The notes below the pieces were generated by a model. The model worked only from the letters and a program-made list of their open reading frames with translations, searched no databases and was not told the DNA's origin. 64,000 nucleotides of DNA, taken from positions 39,735 to 103,734 of the forward strand of contig CAMDWI010000015.1 in assembly GCA_945878555.1 (NCBI GenBank), given 5' to 3'. A program made the position numbers and the translations under genes. Of this stretch, positions 1 through 8,953 are shown piece after piece; the stretch's first letter is position 1, and every line of letters begins with the position of its first letter. The stretch comes from Klebsiella pneumoniae (GTDB lineage Bacteria > Pseudomonadota > Gammaproteobacteria > Eutrophobiales > Eutrophobiaceae).

Positions 1-38
1 AATCTTTCGACTACCGGGCCTTGAAAAACAAACTGTTA

Positions 39-1538
39 CTACTTTTGCGCGTTAGTCAGCAGACGATTGGCCAGTATCGATGTACTCTGTTCTTCCAGTA
101 CATGGACCACAGACCGTGATAATGCGGCCAGACCAGCATTTACGAACAGCAGCGGTATTGCGATACCCAGACCCAATACGGTCGCGATCATCGCCATACC
201 AATACCATGTGCCATCAGTTTTGGATCACTGGTACCGGACGCTGTAATACTCTGGAATGTCAGAATCATACCTATAACCGTACCGATCAGACCCAGCAAC
301 GGGCCAGCCGCAACAGCGAGTCTCAGGAATGACTGGAAGCGCTCAAGTTTCGGAACTTCGCGCAATACTGACTCAGATATCCGCAGTTCTGTCAGTTCAG
401 GAATATCATGTGTGTAGTCCTTGTTTCCGTCACCTATCGCTGCCTGTAACATACGCCCAAGCGGGTTGTTTTTAGTCGGCTTGTCGAGATGCTTAAGCTG
501 TCTGTTCACGGCAATCTTGACTATGAACAGATAAATATACTGGAAGGCCGCTGCCAGTAAACCGAGCAAACCTACACCCAGAATCAACCAGTTCACCGAC
601 TCGCCATTCTGGATACGCTCCAACAGGTTCGGTCGTTCTGCAATTAGCGCAAGTAATACGCCGCGGGCAGGGTCCATCACAGACTGTATATAACCTGTAC
701 CAGCCGGTGCATTTTGCAGATTACGGGCCGACGCCATCGTAGCCAACTGCGGTGGCTGACGGGTCATGACTGCCAGGGAGAACTTGCTGGGTATATAGGA
801 AAGAAATACGCCATCACCTACCGCCAAAAATGAGCCTACACGAACAACCTCGGTTTCCTTGACTGTTTCGTCAAGCTGGGTAACCGGTGCAGTAAAGCGG
901 GCGGTCTGGGTATCTGCGTTTATTTCATAGACCATTTCAAGCCACATTCTTTCGAGCTCAACTATCGAAGGCAACTCTTTGGCTGCTGCGACACGACGGA
1001 GGAAATCAACCCGATTTTCCTGGCCTTCAGGTAACTTTATCTGGGCATTTATCATTGAATTGTCGAGCACGCCAGCAGCATCACCTGCAATCTGGCGGGT
1101 TACACCGAACAATTCACCGAGGTTACCCTGATGCTGTTCAAGCAACAGTGTCATCTCACCAATGCGGTTATAGTTGTCATCATACTGTTTTGACAAACTG
1201 GCACTGCGAGCTTCGGCAGCGTTACGCTTGGCCTGGGTTTCCTTCGCCAGACTTTCCATATCCTGCATAGCCTTGGTGAAATTGGCTTGTCTTTCCTTTG
1301 CAAGCTTTGCCTCTGCAGCATTCATGGCCTTGATTTTCGCCATTATGTCAGACATTGAGAACGCCGGTCCCTTGGGCTGTGCAGCCGGAGCAGGTGCTGC
1401 CGTTGCGGGTGCAGCTGCCGGGGCCGGATTTTGCTGCGCCTGGGCATAAATCATATTCGGCATACCCGACAGACAAACTGCGGTTATTGCCGATATGAAT
1501 ACCGGATAGATTTTTCCCTGTAACATTCTGTATATCAT
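39..1538 (-). CDS. TtpC-like MotA/TolQ/ExbB proton-channel protein, second copy
   Basis: Inner-membrane proton-channel family protein of 499 aa. It has an N-terminal signal-like segment, an Ala/Pro-rich stretch (about 33-55), a charged, probably coiled-coil periplasmic region (about 60-150), a first membrane segment near residue 320 and the ExbB/TolQ core near 405-480 (RLAVAAGPLLGLIGTVIGM). It is clearly paralogous to the protein at 4799-6190 and shares the LDKTPKNNPLGR-type motif (LDKPTKNNPLGR). In Vibrio TonB2 systems TtpC is such a long ExbB relative working with a short ExbB. It is the last gene of the operon, 53 bp after the TPR gene. A start at 1526 (MLQGK) is also possible. A second TtpC-like copy in one operon is unusual. 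Confidence 0.9.
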   Translation of the reverse strand: MIYRMLQGKIYPVFISAITAVCLSGMPNMIYAQAQQNPAPAAAPATAAPAPAAQPKGPAFSMSDIMAKIKAMNAAEAKLAKERQANFTKAMQDMESLAKETQAKRNAAEARSASLSKQYDDNYNRIGEMTLLLEQHQGNLGELFGVTRQIAGDAAGVLDNSMINAQIKLPEGQENRVDFLRRVAAAKELPSIVELERMWLEMVYEINADTQTARFTAPVTQLDETVKETEVVRVGSFLAVGDGVFLSYIPSKFSLAVMTRQPPQLATMASARNLQNAPAGTGYIQSVMDPARGVLLALIAERPNLLERIQNGESVNWLILGVGLLGLLAAAFQYIYLFIVKIAVNRQLKHLDKPTKNNPLGRMLQAAIGDGNKDYTHDIPELTELRISESVLREVPKLERFQSFLRLAVAAGPLLGLIGTVIGMILTFQSITASGTSDPKLMAHGIGMAMIATVLGLGIAIPLLFVNAGLAALSRSVVHVLEEQSTSILANRLLTNAQK

Positions 1539-1591
1539 CCTATAAATTGATTCATCTGCTGTTTCGGATCAAGTTCGATGTGTCGTGATGA

Positions 1592-2821
1592 CTAGCCGCC
1601 AGACTGGCTGTCAATCAGGGCGATATAACCACTTGCCGTTTTGCCGTGTACCTTGGAAGCCGTTGCACGTTGTAACCAGGTTTTCGCTTCACCCATTTTT
1701 TTCTGGTTGAACAACGAAATCCCGATTAGCAACTGGGCATTGGCAGTATCCTTCAGACCACCCTTGCTAACGGCTGCCTGAAGCGCAGTGGCAGCGCCAT
1801 CCCAGTCTTCAAGCTGCATATTGACTTCACCGATACGCATGAAGATATTTCCATCACCAGACATTTCAGCAGCTTTCTGTAATATTGGCAGAGACTTTTT
1901 GTATTCACGAGCAGCAATCCAGGCGTTTGCAAGCTTTTCATAGAGCTTGCCATCAACCTTGAGTTGCTTTTTCTCTATTGCAGCGGACATCAGTTCGGCA
2001 GAACGATACGGTACTCCCTGTACCATCATCATGTCAGCCAGACGGCGGATGTCAGAATCTTCAGTAACCATACCCGCATGGTAGGCAATCTGCATGATTG
2101 CCAGTGCATTTGAATAATCTTCGAGTGTTCCGTATACCGAAGACAACTGCAGCCAGTAAACCTTTTTATCCGGGAACATGCCAATCAGCCGTTCCAATAC
2201 AGGCACGGCTTCTTTATAGCTTTCCTTTTGTAGTAAAAGTGCGAGATACAACTGTATCCAGCTCTCCTGCGGTTTTTCGGTCAGGTCTATCGCCTTTTTG
2301 GCATTTGGAGCCGCCGCATCAAACTTTTCCTGCTGATAATATGCGACAGCCAGCAGATAATACGCAGCTGAACTTGGTTCCGCAGCGTTCTTGATCCACA
2401 GTTCCATCGCTGCAGCACCTTCGACCCATTTTTCCTCAGCCATGAACATCTGGGCAATCTGGTAGCTGGCCTGAGAGGCCTCCTGTGCATTCAGCCCACC
2501 TGAGTCGATTGCAGCCTGCATGTGTTTGCGTGCAGCGTCAAAATCACCCTCAGCGTATGTAATCGAGGCCATAATCTGTTCGACACGGCTTCTTTCATAC
2601 GGACTCAATGTATCAACAACCAGACCTGCCAGAGCAGTCTTGGCATCCTGATACTTTTCAACATTCAGAAATTCAATGGCTGCATTCAGGGCCTTACCGG
2701 TTGCCTGATCAATCTGCGGTGGTGGTTCTTTCTTTTCCTGCGCGTACAGGGTTTGGGACATAAATACAGCAAGGGCCAGACATATTACCTTGCAGATTCG
2801 GACATTCAATATGGATTTCAT
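1592..2821 (-). CDS. Periplasmic TPR protein of the TonB operon
   Basis: Protein of 409 aa with a Sec signal peptide (cleavage after about residue 27, LYAQ) followed by degenerate tetratricopeptide repeats along the whole length, with recurring A-x-x-Y/L-x-G/Q-x-x-Y/W-x-x-A units. A TPR protein follows TonB in many gammaproteobacterial TtpC-type TonB operons, where it is thought to help assemble or stabilise the complex. It starts 3 nt after the tonB stop, with a GGAGG Shine-Dalgarno inside the end of tonB. Exact partner and role are inferred from context only. Confidence 0.88.
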   Translation of the reverse strand: MKSILNVRICKVICLALAVFMSQTLYAQEKKEPPPQIDQATGKALNAAIEFLNVEKYQDAKTALAGLVVDTLSPYERSRVEQIMASITYAEGDFDAARKHMQAAIDSGGLNAQEASQASYQIAQMFMAEEKWVEGAAAMELWIKNAAEPSSAAYYLLAVAYYQQEKFDAAAPNAKKAIDLTEKPQESWIQLYLALLLQKESYKEAVPVLERLIGMFPDKKVYWLQLSSVYGTLEDYSNALAIMQIAYHAGMVTEDSDIRRLADMMMVQGVPYRSAELMSAAIEKKQLKVDGKLYEKLANAWIAAREYKKSLPILQKAAEMSGDGNIFMRIGEVNMQLEDWDGAATALQAAVSKGGLKDTANAQLLIGISLFNQKKMGEAKTWLQRATASKVHGKTASGYIALIDSQSGG

Positions 2822-2824
2822 GGA

Positions 2825-3433
2825 TTAATCCTCCAGCTCGAATCGAAGTATCGTTTGCATACCTACACGTTCCACGCCTTCGCCATTTTCAATCTTTGGA
2901 TTGTAACGCCAGCGTAATATTGCCTTGATCGCGGCCTCTTCAAACATCTGTGAGCTACTTTTAATAACCACAGCATCTTTCACGGTACCGGTTGCGGTAA
3001 TCGTAAACTGAATCTGAACCCAGCCCTCTATACCACGGCTGAGAGCACGTGGAGGATAGTCAGGATTGATACGTACCAGTGGCATAACGTCACGATCAGA
3101 ACCGCCACCCAGCTTGATACCTGTCATTGCACTGCTGGTATCAATTGTTGGTGCCAGTGTCATGATGTTGTTATCCACACCACCGCTGGACACGGCCAAC
3201 TTGGGTACATCCGGTGCAACCGGTGGTGGCTCAAGCTCAACTTTTTCTTCACGCCGACTGGCTGTCTGACTATCCTGACGCATACGGGTAAAGTCGATTC
3301 GTACTGCCTTTACCTCTTCAAGCTTGAACTCGACGGATGTCAGTGTCCACAGCGTCCAGAACAGACTGCTGGCCAGGGTCAACGCAAATACGACTGCTAC
3401 TGGAAAACGAACCATTGCGATAACATTGTTCAT
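2825..3433 (-). CDS. tonB: Energy transducer TonB (short type)
   Basis: Spans inner membrane and periplasm and passes proton-motive energy to outer-membrane receptors. The start at 3433 (MNNVIAMV) is preferred over an upstream in-frame ATG at 3502: it has an excellent GGGAGGAGG site formed by the last codons of exbD. The 202-aa protein has one N-terminal membrane segment (about 8-33), a short Pro-rich spacer (EPPPVAPDVP) and a classical TonB C-terminal domain (YPPRALSRGIEGWV, then an FEEAA...WRYNP motif). The spacer is much shorter than in E. coli TonB, as in TonB2-type proteins. It is the likely partner of the receptors at 24949, 42625 and 56408, though this cannot be proved from sequence. 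Confidence 0.95.
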   Translation of the reverse strand: MNNVIAMVRFPVAVVFALTLASSLFWTLWTLTSVEFKLEEVKAVRIDFTRMRQDSQTASRREEKVELEPPPVAPDVPKLAVSSGGVDNNIMTLAPTIDTSSAMTGIKLGGGSDRDVMPLVRINPDYPPRALSRGIEGWVQIQFTITATGTVKDAVVIKSSSQMFEEAAIKAILRWRYNPKIENGEGVERVGMQTILRFELED

Positions 3434-3437
3434 ATTA

Positions 3438-3854
3438 TTAACCTCCTCCCGGTGGGGCCGCAGCGACTGAAACTTCCCGGATACCACCTGTCCTGATTTC
3501 ATCCATCAGACGTGCCAGCACTTCAGCACGTGATGACTTGTCAGCAACAATTACAGCAGTGTCTTCCGGACGTTCAATATGCAGCTTTTCAATCAAGGCA
3601 CGGACTTCACGCATATCCACGCGGCGGCGATCCATCCAGATCTCGCCGTTCTCCCGGATTGAGATCAGGATATTGCCTGAATCCCGGTGTTCGGCAGTCG
3701 TGGCCTCCGGTTTCACAACCGTGACTCCCGACTCCTTGATAAAGGAAGTTGTTATGATAAAAAAGATCAACAGATTAATTGTAAAATCCAGCATTGGGGC
3801 CAGATCGATTGCATGATCTTCTGTTTCTTCTGAACCGTATTTATGTGTTTTCAT
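3438..3854 (-). CDS. exbD: Biopolymer transporter ExbD (second copy)
   Basis: Inner-membrane ExbD/TolR protein of 138 aa. One membrane helix near the N terminus carries the conserved proton-carrying Asp (IDLAPMLDFTINLLIFF), followed by a periplasmic domain with the usual IWMDRRRVDMREV-type strand. It lies 20 bp after the first exbD, from which it differs substantially, so the pair is an old duplication and not a recent one. The C-terminal Pro-Gly codons double as the ribosome-binding site of tonB. Confidence 0.95.
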   Translation of the reverse strand: MKTHKYGSEETEDHAIDLAPMLDFTINLLIFFIITTSFIKESGVTVVKPEATTAEHRDSGNILISIRENGEIWMDRRRVDMREVRALIEKLHIERPEDTAVIVADKSSRAEVLARLMDEIRTGGIREVSVAAAPPGGG

Positions 3855-3874
3855 CTTGATCGTTTCCTGTTCAG

Positions 3875-4282
3875 CTAGCCTGAAGTACTGAAGGTGATGT
3901 TATAGATACCACCAAGACGTACCTGATCCACTACACCAACGATTACACCCGTCTGGGCACTATCATCAGCAAGGATCAACGCACCGGCTTCCGGGTTCAG
4001 CGCCTTCAGACGTTCGACATTCGCACGTACTGCACGCATGTCAACAACGCGGTTATCGATGAATATCTCACCGGTATCCAGGATCTGTATCTGGATACTC
4101 TTGCTATCCGATTCCGACGCATTGAATTCGGTCGGACGGTTGACCGTCAGACCAGACTCCTTGACGAAGATAGCGGTGATGATGAAAAAGATAAGCAGAT
4201 TGATTACAAAATCAAGCATCGGAGCCAGATCGATACCGCTTGATGAATCATGTGCACTTGCATTATGTCTACGCATTTTCAT
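3875..4282 (-). CDS. exbD: Biopolymer transporter ExbD (first copy)
   Basis: ExbD/TolR family protein of 135 aa. The membrane helix contains the conserved Asp (IDLAPMLDFVINLLIFFIIT), followed by a small periplasmic domain (IFIDNRVVDMRAVRANVERL). It starts 2 nt after the exbB stop, so translation is probably coupled. Two ExbD proteins in one operon may form a heterodimeric ExbD within the ExbB pentamer, which is inference. Confidence 0.95.
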   Translation of the reverse strand: MKMRRHNASAHDSSSGIDLAPMLDFVINLLIFFIITAIFVKESGLTVNRPTEFNASESDSKSIQIQILDTGEIFIDNRVVDMRAVRANVERLKALNPEAGALILADDSAQTGVIVGVVDQVRLGGIYNITFSTSG

Positions 4283-4284
4283 AA

Positions 4285-4806
4285 TTAGTATGTAAACCTG
4301 TCTGCTAGTAACTCGGTTTCAACTCGTGCCCGGGTACGGAAATAATGCACCGGATACAAGCCAGTTATACTGACGGCCAGACCTGTCATCGTGCAGACCA
4401 TTGCCTCTGACACGCCACTTGCCATCGAACGTGCATCTGCTGAACCACGCATTGCCATCGAGTCGAAAACCTCCAGCATACCGCTGACCGTACCGACAAG
4501 ACCAAGCAAAGGTGATAACGGAACAAGTACCTGCAAGATTGGAAAACCTCTTGTCATCGATACGTTCAGTTTTGATATCATCATCTGCCGGATCTGTCTG
4601 GCACACCACGATGTGTGATCCTTTCTCGCTGCCCACTGCGCGTGCAGTACCTTTGATTCCTTCGGCAGTATCAGCATGAAATACCAGTAACGCTCGAATA
4701 TCAGGGCCCACATCAACACACCGCTGCTGAATATCCAGATGACCCAAGGGCCACCCAGATTAATCAACTCCTTGACAGCTAGATAGAGCGGCAGGTGTTC
4801 AAGCAT
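4285..4806 (-). CDS. exbB: ExbB proton channel subunit
   Basis: MotA/TolQ/ExbB protein of 173 aa with three membrane segments: one near residues 15-40 and two in the C-terminal core (PLSPLLGLVGTVSGM and MVCTMTGLAVSITGLYPV). The chosen start (MLEHLPLYL, ATG at 4806) overlaps the stop of the upstream TtpC-like gene by a few bases. An upstream in-frame ATG at 4857 would give a 59-bp overlap and is less likely. It forms the channel with ExbD and TonB. Confidence 0.92.
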   Translation of the reverse strand: MLEHLPLYLAVKELINLGGPWVIWIFSSGVLMWALIFERYWYFMLILPKESKVLHAQWAARKDHTSWCARQIRQMMISKLNVSMTRGFPILQVLVPLSPLLGLVGTVSGMLEVFDSMAMRGSADARSMASGVSEAMVCTMTGLAVSITGLYPVHYFRTRARVETELLADRFTY

Positions 4807-6190
4807 GACGGCGCTGCTTCTCAAGGTTTTCTGCCAGGATGCCCGTGCTCTGCTCATCCAGTGTCTGTACGATCGAGCGGGACAGAGATGTCAGCAATGC
4901 ATTTGCAAACAGCAAGGGCACAGCGATACCCAGACCGAGTACAGTCGCGATCATGGCCGCACCGATACCGCCAGCCATCAACTTAGGATCGCTTGAACCT
5001 GACTCGGTGATACTCTGGAACGTCATGATCATACCTACAACCGTACCGACAAGACCGAGCAACGGACCGGCAGCAACTGCCAGCCTCAGGAATGCCTGGA
5101 AGCGCTCAAGACTTGGAATTTCCTTTATAACAGCCTCGGATACGCGCAATTCAGCGATGTCAGAGTCTGCTTCAATATTCTTGGCATCACCCTTGAACGC
5201 CAACAGTACGCGACCCAACGGGTTGTTCTTCGTCGGCTTGTCCAGATGACGTAACTGGCTGGACACTGCTATACGTACAAAGATCAGGTACAACAGCTGG
5301 AAGATAAATGCTATCGCTCCGGCAAAACCAACTACCAGGATCACATAGTTAATATGTTCACCATTTTCGATACGCTGAACCCAGGAAGGGCGCTCAACAT
5401 AAAGGGCTGTTAATACACCACGAGTCGGGTCTACTGCTGTCCAGAGATAACCGGAAGTGGCCGACTGCAACCCACGCGCCTCTTGCAGGAAATCGTCCGG
5501 CAACTGACGTGGAAGTATATTCAGGCGTGACAGACTCGGCAGGTAAGCCAGATATCGGCCGTCTGCGATGGCAGTAAATGTACCTATGCGCGTAACCTTG
5601 GTCGAGAGCATGTCACCATTCGGAGATACAACCTTGCCGTCGTAGCTGGCAACCTGGCCAGACGCCACGATTTCACGTTGTAATTCAAACCACAAACGCT
5701 CCAGATCTGCCGGGCTGACAATACCATCCGTGGCGGAAAGATTACGGAGAAAGTCAACACGATTAACTGCGTCGGTCTCAGCAAACTGCGCGCTGGTCAA
5801 TGACTGTTGCAATACGGAAGAACTGTCACCTGCAACCTGACGTGCCAGGCCAAATAATTCGCCCAGACCCAAATCGCGCTCTTTCTGACGCAACTGGGTG
5901 TTCAGATCATTAATCGCCAGTTCATTCTGCGAATACAGATCTGTTTTCTGTTTTACCAGTACATCAATTTCAGCGATCTTCGCCTCAGTTTCCGCCAGCA
6001 TTCTTTCCTGGTCAGCAGGCGCTGCAGCATTAAATTCGCTCTCACGCTGCGCAAACACCTGTGCTTCCTGTTCACGTACGCTACGAGCCTGTTGCAGCAA
6101 TTCATCCAGAGTCTGCGCCTGTACTAAAGGCACCAGACCGAGTGATAGCAATATCACTCCCTGGCAGACTTTCAGACTGAAATTTTTCAT
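4799..6190 (-). CDS. TtpC-like MotA/TolQ/ExbB protein, first copy
   Basis: Protein of 463 aa with a signal peptide (VPLVQAQ), a Glu/Gln-rich coiled-coil periplasmic part (about 30-120), a membrane segment near residue 290 and a C-terminal ExbB core (RLAVAAGPLLGLVGTVVGMIMTFQSITESGSSDPKLMAGG). Size and architecture match TtpC-type proteins of TonB2/TonB3 systems, which are needed together with a short ExbB. It overlaps the DUF3450 gene by ATGA at its start and exbB at its end. Its paralogue ends the same operon at 39-1538. Confidence 0.92.
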   Translation of the reverse strand: MKNFSLKVCQGVILLSLGLVPLVQAQTLDELLQQARSVREQEAQVFAQRESEFNAAAPADQERMLAETEAKIAEIDVLVKQKTDLYSQNELAINDLNTQLRQKERDLGLGELFGLARQVAGDSSSVLQQSLTSAQFAETDAVNRVDFLRNLSATDGIVSPADLERLWFELQREIVASGQVASYDGKVVSPNGDMLSTKVTRIGTFTAIADGRYLAYLPSLSRLNILPRQLPDDFLQEARGLQSATSGYLWTAVDPTRGVLTALYVERPSWVQRIENGEHINYVILVVGFAGAIAFIFQLLYLIFVRIAVSSQLRHLDKPTKNNPLGRVLLAFKGDAKNIEADSDIAELRVSEAVIKEIPSLERFQAFLRLAVAAGPLLGLVGTVVGMIMTFQSITESGSSDPKLMAGGIGAAMIATVLGLGIAVPLLFANALLTSLSRSIVQTLDEQSTGILAENLEKQRRHA

Positions 6191-6987
6191 GAACGTACCT
6201 CCGTCGGGGCCGGGACAGGTACACGGATAAGATCAGGTGCACCTTCTTTTCTGGCAACGGCCAGTGCATGACGAACTACGTCAGCGTATGAATTATCCTG
6301 TACCCAGGACTTCTGCTGTGCATCCCAGTAACCAGTTTCGCTGCCATCCAGCGTGCGGTACATCAGGGAAACACGACCCAGGCGGATAAACTGTACCGTA
6401 CGGGTACTACCACCTTCACCCATTGAACCTTCGTAAGCGTCCATTGTGCGACCGTATTCAAGTTCAATCTGGTAGGCTTCAAGAATCCGGCGATATTTTT
6501 CCGAGATAGCTACGTCGGCACGACCCATGATCTCTTTCAGTGTATTAACGCGGGTGGTACGCTCTTCAATAAAGAAAGGGCTGTCCGCTGCAACAAACTT
6601 GTCGAGCATGTCAACCATACGCTCCATCAATGGCATAACTTCACGATTGGTCGTTTCAATTTCGGTCAGCTGACGCGAGATAGAGGCCATTTCGCCCTGC
6701 TGTGCGTCAACCTGCTTCTGCAGACCTTCATTATATTTGTTCAGACTTTCGAGCTCGGCCAGTGCCTGCGCATACTTGTTGGCAGCATCCTGGGTGCGAT
6801 CCACCATCTGGTTGATCCCCTCCTGGGCAGTGGCAGCGGCAGCGTCTGTCTGTGTCTGCGCATCTACAGCGGCATCTATTGATTGGGCTGCGAGCTGGGA
6901 CACAGGCATTGCCGAGATTAAGAGTGCCAATCCTGAAGCTATTGTGGATTTCACACCTGTTCTGTGAATGGATAGTCTTGTTACCAT
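6187..6987 (-). CDS. DUF3450 family periplasmic protein
   Basis: Protein of 266 aa with a Sec signal peptide (to about residue 34, QLAAQ), a long coiled coil (about 50-115) and a C-terminal domain with the family features (RLGRVSLMYRTLDG, then GYWDAQQKSW). DUF3450 genes regularly open TtpC-ExbB-ExbD-TonB-TPR operons in gammaproteobacteria; the function is not established. It is the first gene of the operon, preceded by AGGGGAGA about 12 nt before the ATG. It overlaps the next gene by 4 nt. Confidence 0.92.
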   Translation of the reverse strand: MVTRLSIHRTGVKSTIASGLALLISAMPVSQLAAQSIDAAVDAQTQTDAAAATAQEGINQMVDRTQDAANKYAQALAELESLNKYNEGLQKQVDAQQGEMASISRQLTEIETTNREVMPLMERMVDMLDKFVAADSPFFIEERTTRVNTLKEIMGRADVAISEKYRRILEAYQIELEYGRTMDAYEGSMGEGGSTRTVQFIRLGRVSLMYRTLDGSETGYWDAQQKSWVQDNSYADVVRHALAVARKEGAPDLIRVPVPAPTEVRS

Positions 6988-7075
6988 TTGATTTACTGTC
7001 TCCCCTAATAAATGAAGAAATGCCCGATATAATAATTAAAAAAAACCTGCACCAATCTGTATCGTTCGCTACAGG

Positions 7076-7094
7076 TTCGGAAAATTATTCCGAA
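7076..7094. promoter_or_regulatory. Palindrome upstream of the TonB operon
   Basis: TTCGGAA and TTCCGAA are perfect 7-bp inverted arms separated by AATTA, about 90 bp upstream of the DUF3450 start codon. The size and place fit a dimeric repressor or activator site. It does not resemble a Fur box. No regulator gene is nearby to assign it to. Confidence 0.35.
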
Positions 7095-7113
7095 TCAGTG
7101 TTTATAGCGATAA

Positions 7114-7464
7114 TTATTGTTCAAGTGTAGCCGATAGGAAAATGAAAAAAAGTATTACAAACAAACCGCGTCCGGATTGATAAATCCAGACCTGGGCATC
7201 CTGTGAACCTTGCTTCAGAATCCATTGAACAACACGCTGAATGAACCCATTAAAGCATAATTTAAGGACACGTAAAACTTTTTTTTGACGCCTGACTATC
7301 AACCCCTCTGCTGGCATTAGACCATACATAATGGCTTCAAACAAGGACGAATTGCCGCGAAAATACCCTACCATCAGACGCGTAATATGCGGCACTGCGA
7401 GAAAACCACAGAACCCTTTATTAATGCGGTTTTTCACGTGTTTGTCTTCTATTATCGTGTTCAT
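7114..7464 (-). CDS. Doubtful small hypothetical protein
   Basis: Open frame of 116 aa with a possible C-terminal membrane helix (GLFVILFFIFLSATLEQ). No family is recognised, no clear Shine-Dalgarno precedes the ATG, and the codons do not look like those of neighbouring genes. It lies upstream of and in the same direction as the TonB operon. It may be a chance frame. Confidence 0.22.
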   Translation of the reverse strand: MNTIIEDKHVKNRINKGFCGFLAVPHITRLMVGYFRGNSSLFEAIMYGLMPAEGLIVRRQKKVLRVLKLCFNGFIQRVVQWILKQGSQDAQVWIYQSGRGLFVILFFIFLSATLEQ

Positions 7465-7736
7465 GAAGTTTCTATCTGTAGTAGATACTTGATCATATCT
7501 ATCATTGCTGAGACCACATGAAAAAACCTGTCACATTGGTCCTCATATCTGACAAGTTTCGGAATTATTTTTTAATTCCTGATGAAGATTGTAGATCTGT
7601 CCCCTTTGCTGCATCAGTTTTATTAGCAATCTCCATATCAGGTCAATACTCCAACCAGCAGCAGGGTATCCAGGTCGCACCTGTTAATCGTAATGCAGGA
7701 ATCAAAATGAGCAGTTAAGGTGAATTGGATTTAATG

Positions 7737-7742
7737 TATACT
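7737..7742 (+). promoter_or_regulatory. Possible -10 box of the tRNA-Arg transcript
   Basis: TATACT is followed by a GC-rich stretch (GGCGCCGC), the usual discriminator pattern of stable-RNA promoters. The -35 region (TTAAGG at 16 bp) is poor. The distance to the tRNA would imply a leader of roughly 125 nt. Confidence 0.3.
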
Positions 7743-7876
7743 GGCGCCGCTTTTTAAAAGCAGTAAACAAGACAAGTGATTCTGTACGTAAGCAGTGGTA
7801 TCATAACCGCACGTAGCCCTGTTTAAATCTGCAGTGCCAGCACTGAACCGATTGTAACTGTCTGTTTTTTCATTAC

Positions 7877-7953
7877 GCGCCCGTAGCTCAGTTGGATAGA
7901 GTACCTGGCTACGAACTAGGGGGTCGGGAGTTCGAATCTCTCCGGGCGCGCCA
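7877..7953 (+). tRNA. tRNA-Arg (anticodon ACG)
   Basis: The 77-nt sequence folds as a tRNA. The acceptor stem is GCGCCCG/CGGGCGC, followed by the D arm (GCTC...GAGT), the anticodon stem CCTGG/CTAGG with loop CTACGAA, and the T arm with GTTCGAATC. Discriminator G is followed by an encoded CCA (7951-7953). The ACG anticodon decodes CGN arginine codons, normally after A-to-I editing by TadA. No integrase or duplicated 3' end is present, so it is not an occupied integration site in this window. Confidence 0.97.
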
Positions 7954-8029
7954 TATTCCCACAGTACAACCTGACGCAAGGTCCGGAATGATAGACTGTA
8001 TTGGTGATTGGGATTAACATTATTCCCCA

Positions 8030-8338
8030 ATGAAAAACGCGCTTTCATATGTAATATATATACTCGTCTGCACTGTGATGACAACAGTATCTACCGCCTA
8101 TGCAGCAGACGAAGTAAAACCACCCGTAGAAACAGATCCTTCCGCTACACAAACAACCAGCTCAACCCAGGCGCCTGCACTGAATGCGAAAGAAGCCGCT
8201 TTCCGGGAATTCTATAAAAGAGACCCAGCATGTGACTCGTTCAAGGATGACAATATGATGGATCGCTGCCGTCATGCGTATATGACTGCAAAAAAGGAAT
8301 TTGAGAAGGTATGGGCAAACCGGAAACAAGACAGATAA
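8030..8338 (+). CDS. Small exported hypothetical protein
   Basis: Protein of 102 aa with a Sec signal peptide (cleavage near AYAAD, residue 25), a Pro/Thr/Ser linker (about 28-50) and a charged helical C-terminal part with two Cys (PACDSF...DRCRHAY) that could form a disulfide. No family is recognised. It ends 15 bp before the first HupE/UreJ gene and could be co-transcribed with the metal-transport pair. No strong Shine-Dalgarno is seen before the ATG. Confidence 0.65.
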   Translation: MKNALSYVIYILVCTVMTTVSTAYAADEVKPPVETDPSATQTTSSTQAPALNAKEAAFREFYKRDPACDSFKDDNMMDRCRHAYMTAKKEFEKVWANRKQDR

Positions 8339-8353
8339 ATCCCAGGTGTCAGC

Positions 8354-8953
8354 ATGATAGCCACTAAAACCCGTTTGTTAGCCCTAGTATTGTCCATGCT
8401 GCTATGCAGCCTGTCTTTAAGCGCGCTGGCCCACACCGGTGAAGGCGCGGTGGGTGGATTCATCAGCGGATTTCTACATCCTATCTTCGGCTGGGACCAC
8501 GTTATAGCAATGGTAGCAGTCGGTTTATGGGGGGCGTTTCTCGGCATGCCAGCCATGTGGGTATTACCGGTCGTATTTCCGATGGTGATGGCGCTCGGCG
8601 GAGTACTGGGTATTCTGGGTATCGGGATTCCTGGCGTTGAAACCGGTATCGCTGCCTCGGCCATTGTCCTAGGCGGCTCGGTTGCACTGGCTGCCAGACC
8701 CCCGCTCTGGATTGCGGCGGTAATCGTCGGTATTTTTGCCATCTTTCACGGTCATGCCCATGGTACCGAGTTACCGCAGGCAGCAAACCCGCTGGCATAC
8801 AGTGTAGGTTTTGTCCTGTCCACCGGCCTGTTGCATCTATCCGGTATCGCCTTTGGCCTGCTGGTACGCTGGCCCGGTGGTCGCTTAGTGGTGCGGGCGG
8901 GTGGTGCGATCATTTCGGTACTGGGTTGCGTGTTTCTTGCCAGGACACTATGA
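8354..8953 (+). CDS. HupE/UreJ family membrane protein
   Basis: Membrane protein of 199 aa with a cleavable signal (SALAH) and about six transmembrane segments. It carries the family motif HP-x-x-G-x-DH (FLHPIFGWDHVIAMVAVG, about residue 38) and a second His-rich segment (FHGHAHG) within a helix. HupE/UreJ proteins transport nickel or cobalt, often for hydrogenase or urease; neither enzyme is in the window. It overlaps the next gene by ATGA, so the two are translationally coupled. Confidence 0.9.
   Translation: MIATKTRLLALVLSMLLCSLSLSALAHTGEGAVGGFISGFLHPIFGWDHVIAMVAVGLWGAFLGMPAMWVLPVVFPMVMALGGVLGILGIGIPGVETGIAASAIVLGGSVALAARPPLWIAAVIVGIFAIFHGHAHGTELPQAANPLAYSVGFVLSTGLLHLSGIAFGLLVRWPGGRLVVRAGGAIISVLGCVFLARTL

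Larger units (their letters stand above)
6988..7876. other. Intergenic region before the TonB operon and tRNA-Arg
   Basis: About 890 bp without a convincing gene. It must hold the minus-strand promoter of the TonB operon and the plus-strand promoter of the tRNA. It contains a short palindrome (7076-7094), a doubtful minus-strand reading frame (7114-7464) and a doubtful plus-strand frame (7518-7718) that lacks a ribosome-binding site. The composition is AT-rich compared with neighbouring genes. Confidence 0.7.

Noticed and set aside
7518..7718. Plus-strand frame of 66 aa before the tRNA
   Set aside because: No ribosome-binding site, no recognised family, and it lies in AT-rich intergenic DNA.
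7877..7953. tRNA-Arg as an integration site of a genomic island
   Set aside because: No integrase and no repeated tRNA 3' end was seen within the window.
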